Shown: positions 13,424 to 19,918 of the stretch, piece by piece
How the letters are laid out: every line of letters begins with the position of its first letter
How positions within the stretch are numbered: position 1 is the stretch's first letter
IMG/VR virus record: IMGVR_UViG_3300008110_000706
Location: 1 to 29,795 of that record
Reading direction: 5' to 3' (one strand)
DNA length: 29,795 nucleotides
Source: a virus
Program-made: the position numbers and the translations under genes
The notes under the pieces: model-generated
Databases searched by the model: none
What the model saw: the letters and a program-made list of their open reading frames with translations, nothing else
Told to the model about the DNA's origin: nothing

Positions 13424-15514
13424 ATGGCTAAAAGAATGCAGCAGCGTAGAGGTACAGCAGCTCAATGGATTTCTCTTAATGATGGTGATGGCCCAATTCT
13501 TAATGTTGGTGAAATTGGCTTTGAAACAGATACAGGCAAGTTCAAGATTGGTGATGGACAAAATCCTTGGGTTGATCTAGATTACTTCCTTGACGAGTCA
13601 GAGATTCAAAACATTACAGGCGATTATGTTCTTACATCTACCCTTGGACAATTAAACGGAGTTGCTACGCTTGACGGATCTGGAAAACTTACATCTTCAC
13701 AAATTCCAAATATTGATGAGTTGTCACAAGAAGCTGTAAATAGCGCACTTGTGGCGGGTACAGGTTTAGACAAGACATACAATGATAATGCTAATACCAT
13801 AACAATTGATATTGATTCTACTGTTACAACAAACGATGGTTCACAAACACTTACTAATAAAACTATTAGTGGAACCAGCAACTCACTAAGCAATATTCCA
13901 AACAATGCTTTGGATTATGATTCTATTACTATTAATGGAGAAGTTGTAGCCCTTGGTGGTTCTACAACAATTGATGCACTTCCTTCTCAAACAGGACAAA
14001 ATGGAAAATATTTAACTACTGATGGAGCAGATGCTTCTTGGTCAACAATTGACCTTAGCTCAAAGCAAGATGTAGTTGCTGGAGTTTCAGATTCAGAAAT
14101 TGGATATCTTTCAAATGTAACATCAGATATTCAGTCACAGATTGATTCAAAGGCACCAATCGCCTCCCCAACGTTCACAGGAACAGTCTCTGGCGTTACA
14201 GCCTCAATGGTTGGCCTTGGCAACGTAGATAATACCTCAGATGCAAACAAGCCAGTATCAACTGCTACACAGTCAGCATTAGATGCAAGGTTAGCACTTT
14301 CTGGTGGAACCATGACAGGAGACATTACTCTTGCTGGTGCACCCACACAAGCTCTACATGCTGCAACCAAGGCATATGTCGATGGTATTGCAGAAGGCTT
14401 ACACATTCATGCATCATGCGTTGCTGCCACAACTGGAAACGTTGCAATTGCAACAGAGCTAGAACCTGGAGATCTTGTTGATGGAGTAACTCTTGCAGAA
14501 GGAGATCGTGTTCTTGTAAAGAGCCAAACAAACGCAGCGCAGAATGGTATTTACGTTGTTCAGGCTTCAGGAGCAGCACTTCGTGCAGCAGACTTTAATG
14601 AGCCAATAGAAGTAGACGGTGGAGACTTTGTATTCGTAACAGGTGGAACTACACACGACAACACTGGTTGGGTTCAGACCACAACTAACATAGTGACAAT
14701 TGGAACAGACCCAATTCAATTCACTCAGTTCTCAGGTGCTGGCACATACTTGGCGGGTACAGGATTACAGCTTGATGATAATGAATTTAGTATTGACACA
14801 ACTACAACTGTAGATATTTCAACTGCTCAAACACTTACAAATAAAACATTAACATCTCCAAATATTAATGGAGCAACTATTGGAGGAGATTTAATTCCTT
14901 CAGCAGACTCAACATATGATCTTGGATCATCTACTAATAAATTTAAAGATCTTTATTTATCTGGAACTACACTATATCTTGATGCAGCAACAATAGAGCT
15001 ACACTCTGGAAATATTGCTTTAGGTCATAGCGGAAATACTACAACTGTTCCAATTGGCGGTGGCAATCACACAGTCGCAACACTTGCTGGAGAACAGACA
15101 CTAACCAATAAAACAATAGATGCAGCAAGTAATACTATTTCTAATATTCCAAACGCTGCTTTAGATAACTCAGATGTTACTATTAATGGAGAGTCTGTTT
15201 CTCTTGGTGGAACAATAACAATTCCAACAGGAGCTACAGCACAGGCAGTATCATCAAATATATCATTACAACATAATTATAATTATTTTGTAGACACATC
15301 GGCTGCTAGAACACTGACCCTATCAGCAACCCCTTCTTTAGGAGATACTATTGCTATTATAGATGCCGCTGGATCAGCAGCCACGAATAATATTACAGTA
15401 TCTTCAAATGGTGGTAAAATAAACGGTACAGTACAAGATCTAGAAATAGACGTAAATAATGCTGCTGCAGTATTAGTCTATACAGGATCTAATTACGGAT
15501 GGAGAGTAGGATAA
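13424..15514 (+). CDS. Mtd_N-type tail fibre, long copy, cassette B
   Basis: A 696-residue protein with TTAGGAGA before ATG 13424. It has the Mtd_N-type N-terminus (MAKRMQQRRGTAAQW), then repeats including GLGNVDNTSDANKP. A module at nt ~14340-14740 (AATKAYVDGIAEGLHIH, GDRVLVKSQTNAAQNGIYVVQ, GWVQT, FTQFSGAG) is closely related to one in the fibre at 4286. Then come DLGSSTNKFKDLYLSGTTLYL and the C-terminal YFVDTSAARTLTL / INGTVQDLEIDV / VYTGSNYGWRVG module shared with 7199. So it is a mosaic of parts seen in two other fibres of this window. A 50-nt block is identical to part of the 12080 gene. The stop overlaps the next ATG (TAATG). Confidence 0.85.
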   Translation: MAKRMQQRRGTAAQWISLNDGDGPILNVGEIGFETDTGKFKIGDGQNPWVDLDYFLDESEIQNITGDYVLTSTLGQLNGVATLDGSGKLTSSQIPNIDELSQEAVNSALVAGTGLDKTYNDNANTITIDIDSTVTTNDGSQTLTNKTISGTSNSLSNIPNNALDYDSITINGEVVALGGSTTIDALPSQTGQNGKYLTTDGADASWSTIDLSSKQDVVAGVSDSEIGYLSNVTSDIQSQIDSKAPIASPTFTGTVSGVTASMVGLGNVDNTSDANKPVSTATQSALDARLALSGGTMTGDITLAGAPTQALHAATKAYVDGIAEGLHIHASCVAATTGNVAIATELEPGDLVDGVTLAEGDRVLVKSQTNAAQNGIYVVQASGAALRAADFNEPIEVDGGDFVFVTGGTTHDNTGWVQTTTNIVTIGTDPIQFTQFSGAGTYLAGTGLQLDDNEFSIDTTTTVDISTAQTLTNKTLTSPNINGATIGGDLIPSADSTYDLGSSTNKFKDLYLSGTTLYLDAATIELHSGNIALGHSGNTTTVPIGGGNHTVATLAGEQTLTNKTIDAASNTISNIPNAALDNSDVTINGESVSLGGTITIPTGATAQAVSSNISLQHNYNYFVDTSAARTLTLSATPSLGDTIAIIDAAGSAATNNITVSSNGGKINGTVQDLEIDVNNAAAVLVYTGSNYGWRVG
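14186..14235 (+). repeat. 50-bp perfect direct repeat (second copy; first at 12668-12717)
   Basis: Bases 12668-12717 and 14186-14235 are identical, within a ~70-bp stretch that differs at only one or two more positions. They encode SGVTASMVGLGNVDNT in both fibres, in frame. The surrounding paralogous sequence differs at many synonymous sites, so this block looks like a recent exchange or conversion tract. Confidence 0.8.
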
Positions 15515-17829
15515 TGACACTAAGTTTTAGCACATTAACTGGTGGTGGCGGAGCACAGGCTGATAATAATTTTACTATTATGACAGAGGGCAACGGCTAC
15601 ACCCTGGTAGACCTCACATCCACATACCCAGCTGGAAAATATACAGTTGCTTCAAGACTTTCAGACATTGTTTATGATATTTATTTAATTGCAGAAGATG
15701 GCTCAAATGCAGGGTATCTAGCAGCAAGTTCATATATCCAATTAAACATTACAGCAACAAAGGCATTCAATAAGGTTGTTGTATATGGTGCAACAAACAA
15801 CGATGTTATTAATTTTACATACTCAAATATTTATTCTGCAACAGGTCCATCAACTGGAGAATTTACTGGCGCAGCACCAAGATTAATTTCAATTTCAACA
15901 TCAGATCTTCCAAATCAAAACAATACAACCACAATAACTGGTCAAAACTTTGCTACTGATGTAGCCGTTACATTTACGGGTACAGATAACGTTGCAAGAA
16001 ATGCTAAATCAATTTCTAGAACAAACTCAACATCTATTGTTGTAACACGTCCAGATGATATGCCAACAACATATTCTCCATATACCCTTACAGCTACAAA
16101 TCCTGGAATTGTTGCTCCTGCATCAACAAATACTCATAAGCTTACAAATGCAATTACCGCTGGAAATGCTCCAGTTTGGGTAACTTCAGCAACTTTACCA
16201 GCATATAGAAAAGATGCAGCATACTCTCAAACAATTCAGGCAACAGATGCAGATGGCGGATCATCTATAATTTATTCTATAGTTTCTGGATCATTGCCAA
16301 CTGGAATTACTTTTAATACATCAACAGCAACATTTAGCGGAACACCTACAACTAATGCTGCAAGTCCATATACTTATACAATTCGTGCAACTGATGCTGG
16401 TGCCAACTATGTTGATAGAGCGTTTACAGTACAACAGTTAGCACCAGATGCAGTTACTATTGGTACAGCAACCGATGTTGGAACTAGCAGAGCATTTAAT
16501 GATGGAGCATCTGTAGTTACCTTTACCCCAGCAGCAACTGGCCCTGCAGCAACTTCATATACCGTTACATCCTCTCCAGGAGGGTATACTGCTACTGGCG
16601 CTTCTAGCCCAATTACTGTAACTGGATTACAGTCAAATACATCTTATACATTTACTGTTGTATCAAATAATGCATCTGGACCAAGCTTAACTTCATCTGC
16701 CACAGCGTCTATGACTGCAACTACTGTTCCACAAGCACCGACAATTGGAACAGCCACAGGATCTGGAACAACAGCATCAGTGCCATTTACAGCAAATGCA
16801 ACTGGTGGTAAAGCAATTACTAACTTTGATGTTACATCAAGTCCACTCGGATATAATTACACTGGTGCATCATCTCCAATTTCTGCTACTTCTTTAGCAT
16901 ATGGAAATACCTATACTTTCCAAGCTAGAGCATATAACGCAAATGGATGGTCTCAATATTCATCTTCTTCTAATGGAGTTGCTGTTGCTTATCCTTCATC
17001 AGATTCAGATAACTTTAATAGAACAACATCTGTTGCTCTTGGAAATACAACTGGTACTGGACAATCATGGACAAACCTTTCAGGAACATGGTTTGCAAAT
17101 GGGTCACAGGCACAAGCTAACGGTGATGCAAGAGCAATTATAAGAATGGTCGGAGCACACGGAACAGTACAAGCTGGAACAGTTTCTCCAGGTGTTGGAT
17201 TAGTTTATTGGGCTACCGATTCTAATAATTTAGTCGCTTCTTATCCATATTATACAACTTCAACTTCAAATCAGTGTACTGGTTTTGCACACTGTGCTGG
17301 AACTTCGTGTACCCCAGCAAACTGTTGTGGTGCAGTTGTTGGACCAAACTGTGAAAGAGCATGTGAATGTTCAAATGGATGTTGGGCATATGGATACTCT
17401 TCAACTTCAACCTGTCCAGCTTGCTCTACAACATGTTCAGAACAATGTGGTGCTTCATCATTAGGAACAAGAGGAACATATACATACATGTATTGTTCTG
17501 CATTTCAGTCAGTTACAACAAATAGAACTTATGTAAGAACCGTAAAAACTGTTAATGGAAGCACATCTGTAGTTGACGACTATGAATTAAACAATTCAAG
17601 TGGTGCACCAAATGCTATTAATTCAATGAGAGCGGTAGCATCTTCTAATGGACAGGTTAGTTTGTATACTTGGACTTCTGCAAATTATGGTGGAACACAA
17701 ATGACAACAAGAACCATTTCTCCAGGACCCAATGGTTACGGAACAGGGGTTGGCCTAATCAGAGCTGCCTACGGCAACTACTACTCTCAAGGCGCAACCG
17801 CTGATGATTTTTCATCTAGTGGATTTTAG
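15514..17829 (+). CDS. Multidomain fibre: IPT/TIG, Ig-like, two FN3 and lectin-like domain with Cys-rich insertion, cassette B
   Basis: A 771-residue paralogue of the 9070 protein. The ATG at 15514 overlaps the previous stop; the GGAGAGTAGGAT upstream serves as ribosome site. Residues ~1-210 match the N-terminal and IPT/TIG domains (TITGQNFATDVAVTFTGTDN), ~220-308 the He_PIG-type domain (YSIVSGSLPTGITFNTSTA). Residues ~310-493 are an insertion absent from the 9070 protein: two fibronectin type III-like domains (SYTVTSSPGGYTATGASSP, SYTFTVVSNNASGPS; NFDVTSSPLGYNYTGASSP, TYTFQARAYNANGWSQ). From ~495 (SDSDNFNRTTSVALGN) follows the lectin-like domain with an insertion from C588 to C661 containing 14 cysteines. 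These are the only cysteines noticed. Probable receptor-binding adhesin; the FN3 pair would lengthen the arm. Confidence 0.8.
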   Translation: MTLSFSTLTGGGGAQADNNFTIMTEGNGYTLVDLTSTYPAGKYTVASRLSDIVYDIYLIAEDGSNAGYLAASSYIQLNITATKAFNKVVVYGATNNDVINFTYSNIYSATGPSTGEFTGAAPRLISISTSDLPNQNNTTTITGQNFATDVAVTFTGTDNVARNAKSISRTNSTSIVVTRPDDMPTTYSPYTLTATNPGIVAPASTNTHKLTNAITAGNAPVWVTSATLPAYRKDAAYSQTIQATDADGGSSIIYSIVSGSLPTGITFNTSTATFSGTPTTNAASPYTYTIRATDAGANYVDRAFTVQQLAPDAVTIGTATDVGTSRAFNDGASVVTFTPAATGPAATSYTVTSSPGGYTATGASSPITVTGLQSNTSYTFTVVSNNASGPSLTSSATASMTATTVPQAPTIGTATGSGTTASVPFTANATGGKAITNFDVTSSPLGYNYTGASSPISATSLAYGNTYTFQARAYNANGWSQYSSSSNGVAVAYPSSDSDNFNRTTSVALGNTTGTGQSWTNLSGTWFANGSQAQANGDARAIIRMVGAHGTVQAGTVSPGVGLVYWATDSNNLVASYPYYTTSTSNQCTGFAHCAGTSCTPANCCGAVVGPNCERACECSNGCWAYGYSSTSTCPACSTTCSEQCGASSLGTRGTYTYMYCSAFQSVTTNRTYVRTVKTVNGSTSVVDDYELNNSSGAPNAINSMRAVASSNGQVSLYTWTSANYGGTQMTTRTISPGPNGYGTGVGLIRAAYGNYYSQGATADDFSSSGF

Positions 17830-17837
17830 TGTATAAT
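17829..17837 (+). promoter_or_regulatory. -10 promoter (GTGTATAAT), leaderless type
   Basis: A perfect TATAAT at 17832-17837, with TG immediately before it rather than one base further. It ends 7 nt before ATG 17844, with no Shine-Dalgarno in AGTTGT. Its cassette A equivalent (10868) instead uses a Shine-Dalgarno. Confidence 0.55.
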
Positions 17838-17843
17838 AGTTGT

Positions 17844-18071
17844 ATGGAAAATAACAGACCAGCAAGACCTTGGGATTTGTTCAATGCTGAAATAGGAAAA
17901 GTAAGTATTGAAGTTAAACAAAAAAGATTAGATATTTGTAAGTCATGTCCAGAATTTGTTAATTTAACATCTCAATGTAAAAAATGTGGGTGTATAATGA
18001 ATCTTAAGACAAAACTTCCAAATGCATCATGCCCTATTGGTAAATGGGGAACAGAAGAGAAAGTAGGATAA
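17844..18071 (+). CDS. Small zinc-ribbon-like protein, cassette B
   Basis: A 75-residue paralogue of the 10868 protein: RPARPWDLFN, CKSC (C32, C35), CKKCGC (C45, C48, C50) and C63 in KTKLPNASCPIGKWG. All six cysteines are conserved with identical spacing, supporting a metal-binding site. ATG 17844 is chosen over GTG 17829 because alignment to the relative starts here and the upstream codons are the promoter itself. Identity to the cassette A copy is much higher than that of the flanking fibres, so this protein is under stronger constraint. Role unknown. Confidence 0.75.
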   Translation: MENNRPARPWDLFNAEIGKVSIEVKQKRLDICKSCPEFVNLTSQCKKCGCIMNLKTKLPNASCPIGKWGTEEKVG

Positions 18072-18073
18072 AA

Positions 18074-18367
18074 ATGACACAGGAAATAGGCGAAGACACT
18101 TCAGCCCCATCAGTTGCACAAACACCTCCAAAATCAATTGGATTTGTTATCGATGATGAAATTGTGGATGTTCTTTATACAGATGAAAGAATGTCAGCAA
18201 TACTATTAAGCAATCCAATTATTATAGATTTATCAAATGTTATAACAAATGCGCCAGATACATCTACATACAGACCAACTATTGGTTGGACATACAATGC
18301 AGATCAAAATGCAGTTATAGGCATGGATGGCGAAAACAATCCAATTGTTTTAAATCTATCAAACTAA
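18074..18367 (+). CDS. Small 'VID'-family protein, cassette B
   Basis: A 97-residue protein starting at ATG 18074, two bases after the previous stop. It is close to the 11113 protein in the core (GFVIDDEIVDVLYTDERMS, LLSNPIIIDLSN) but has a longer, acidic and proline-containing N-terminal extension (TQEIGEDTSAPSVAQTPPKS) and a slightly longer middle. A longer reading in the same frame exists from 18044, but that overlaps the zinc-ribbon gene and lacks relatives. Function unknown. Confidence 0.7.
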   Translation: MTQEIGEDTSAPSVAQTPPKSIGFVIDDEIVDVLYTDERMSAILLSNPIIIDLSNVITNAPDTSTYRPTIGWTYNADQNAVIGMDGENNPIVLNLSN

Positions 18368-18380
18368 AGAGAGGTAAAAA

Positions 18381-19082
18381 ATGGGGGAAAAAACAAAAAT
18401 TGATTATGTATTTCTTTTTCCAGGAAAAAATTTTTCTATAAATTTTATCAACTCCTGGACAAATACAATGATATATTTATATGAAAACGGATATACCTTT
18501 GCTAGTGCTTTTAAGTATGCGCCAATAGTTCATGAAGTTAGAAACCAATTAGTAGCATCTAAAATACATTTTGAGGCAAAACAAACATCTAAAATATTTA
18601 ATGATAGGACTAATAGCCAGATACCATTCTCTGGAGGTATTGAGGCAAAAAAGGTTATATTTATAGATAGCGATATTGTTTGGAACATAGAAGATCTAGA
18701 AAAAATATTACACACTGATAAAGACATTATGTGTGGTGCATATTTTCTTGAAAGTGGTCAAGATATGTGTATTGTAGATAAAGATGGATTATTTATGGAT
18801 ATGAGCAAAATAAAAGATAGGTCAGATATATTTGAAATCCTATCTGGAGGAATGGGGTTTGTATCTGTAAATTATGAAGTATTAGAAAAAATAGGATTTC
18901 CTTGGTTTAATACATTGTATCTTAAAGATGAAGAAAATGGGGTTCAGTTTGTTGGGGAAGACACTTTTTTCTTTTATAGAGCACAAGAAGAAGGGTTTAA
19001 AGTTTTTTGCGATCCAAGTATTAGGATTGGACACGAAAAATCAAGAACACTTATGTTGTTAGACTATGATCAGGCACATTAA
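18381..19082 (+). CDS. GT-A-fold glycosyltransferase, cassette B
   Basis: A 233-residue protein with GAGAGG before the ATG. DxD is at D96-S97-D98 in KKVIFIDSDIVWNIEDLEKIL. GGMGFVSVNYEVLEK parallels GLGFVLIHRSVVEK of the 11349 enzyme. G-E-D at 192-194 (VGEDTFFFYRAQEEGFKVFCD) and H218 (IRIGHEKS) complete the layout. An early helix with HEVRNQLVASKI corresponds to the NREAVIRYWL helix. Same family as the cassette A enzyme but clearly diverged, so donor or acceptor may differ. The stop overlaps the start of the DUF6065-like gene (TAATG), suggesting joint expression. No membrane segment; it would act in the cytoplasm. Confidence 0.78.
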   Translation: MGEKTKIDYVFLFPGKNFSINFINSWTNTMIYLYENGYTFASAFKYAPIVHEVRNQLVASKIHFEAKQTSKIFNDRTNSQIPFSGGIEAKKVIFIDSDIVWNIEDLEKILHTDKDIMCGAYFLESGQDMCIVDKDGLFMDMSKIKDRSDIFEILSGGMGFVSVNYEVLEKIGFPWFNTLYLKDEENGVQFVGEDTFFFYRAQEEGFKVFCDPSIRIGHEKSRTLMLLDYDQAH

Positions 19083-19768
19083 TGTTTAAAAAAGAACAAA
19101 GAGTAATTCGCTACGACTCTAGAGAAAAAAATCTACCACATTTTGATAAAGCTATTAATCATATTCCAAAATGGTGGAAAGATGGAAATGCCTATATTCC
19201 AGATCACGGTCCTTTTGAAAATAGGGCTATGAAGCTATGTGTTCCATTTTTAGAGGCAATTACATTTGGATATGTAATACCAACACCATGTGATATTATG
19301 GTTCAGGTAGTAGATAACAAAATTAAACTTTTATGGCCAGATATGCCTTTTAAAATAGACAAGAGAGATTCGTCTTGGAATCCTACTTTACCCGTACCGT
19401 CTGGACATTATCCAGATCAATATACTTGGGGGGCAAACACAGTAATAGAGTTACCTAAAGGTTATAGTGCGCTATATACACATCCGTTAAATCGGCATGA
19501 CCTCCCTTTTACAACGCTGTCAGGGGTTGTTGACCTAGATATTACCCTTTCTTCTGGACAGTTACCGTTTTATTTAAAAAAGGGATTTGAAGGTTTGATT
19601 CCACAAGGAACTCCATTTGTTCAAATTCTACCTTTTAAAAGAGAAAATTGGATTTCAGAAACAGATAATACGCTGTATGATAAATCTATAGAGGCCAACA
19701 ATAACTCTTTGTCTGTTTTAAGTGGATGGTATAAAAAAAATAGATGGCATAGAAAAACTTTTGAATAA
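19082..19768 (+). CDS. DUF6065-like protein, copy 3
   Basis: A 228-residue member of the same family as the proteins at 562 and 1272. Motifs: PKWWKDGN, KLCVPFLEAITFGYVIP, ELPKGYSALYTHP, GVVDLD, and LIPQGTPFVQILPFKRENW. It is nearer to copy 1 than to copy 2. The TAATG overlap with the glycosyltransferase gene makes this the one place where the DUF6065-type protein is directly coupled to a predicted sugar-transfer enzyme. No catalytic residues can be named; conserved Trp, His-Pro and Asp residues would suit a small-molecule or sugar-binding protein, which is speculation. Confidence 0.75.
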   Translation: MFKKEQRVIRYDSREKNLPHFDKAINHIPKWWKDGNAYIPDHGPFENRAMKLCVPFLEAITFGYVIPTPCDIMVQVVDNKIKLLWPDMPFKIDKRDSSWNPTLPVPSGHYPDQYTWGANTVIELPKGYSALYTHPLNRHDLPFTTLSGVVDLDITLSSGQLPFYLKKGFEGLIPQGTPFVQILPFKRENWISETDNTLYDKSIEANNNSLSVLSGWYKKNRWHRKTFE

Positions 19769-19794
19769 GTTTTTTATTTACATAGTCTATAATC

Positions 19795-19820
19795 CTTAAG
19801 TTTATCTTGAGCTTTTTCTT
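19795..19820 (+). terminator. Intrinsic terminator after cassette B
   Basis: CTTAAG (19795-19800), loop TTTAT, CTTGAG (19806-19811; one G-U pair), followed by CTTTTTCTTT. The stem is short and AT-rich, so strength is uncertain, but the position after the last cassette gene and before a new promoter fits. Confidence 0.5.
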
Positions 19821-19847
19821 TATAAAAGTTCTAACCTTTAAAATTTA

Positions 19848-19856
19848 TGCTATACT
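19848..19856 (+). promoter_or_regulatory. Extended -10 promoter (TGCTATACT) of the reductase gene
   Basis: TG-C-TATACT, five of six to consensus plus TG. The expected start near 19863 gives a leader of about 55 nt to ATG 19919. Confidence 0.6.
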
Positions 19857-19864
19857 TGGGAGTA

Positions 19865-19881
19865 CTTTGCAAATCGCAAAG
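19865..19881 (+). promoter_or_regulatory. 5' leader hairpin of the reductase mRNA
   Basis: A perfect 6-bp stem, CTTTGC (19865-19870) with GCAAAG (19876-19881), loop AAATC. It can extend by GAG/CTC across a 2-nt bulge. It sits at the predicted 5' end, where it may stabilise the mRNA. The leader is far too short for a cobalamin riboswitch. GAAAGGTAG (19904-19912) is the ribosome site. Confidence 0.5.
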
Positions 19882-19918
19882 CTCTCATAATATTTTTACT
19901 TTGAAAGGTAGTTATTAA

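Noticed and set aside
12668-14235. CRISPR-like or mobile repeat
   Set aside because: The repeats are coding, in frame, only two copies, and part of fibre repeats; no spacers or cas genes.
12613-14579. Minus-strand ORFs (90-93 aa) opposite the fibre repeats, two of them similar to each other
   Set aside because: Their similarity follows from the repeated GLGNVDNT coding sequence on the + strand.
7199-15514. Diversity-generating retroelement, suggested by Mtd_N-type domains
   Set aside because: No reverse transcriptase, no template/variable repeat pair and no C-type lectin terminal domain seen; Mtd_N occurs on many ordinary fibres. Elements outside the window cannot be excluded.
19857-19918. 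Cobalamin riboswitch before the B12-dependent reductase
   Set aside because: The leader is only about 55 nt, with one small hairpin; a cobalamin riboswitch is much longer and has a conserved B12 box that is not present.
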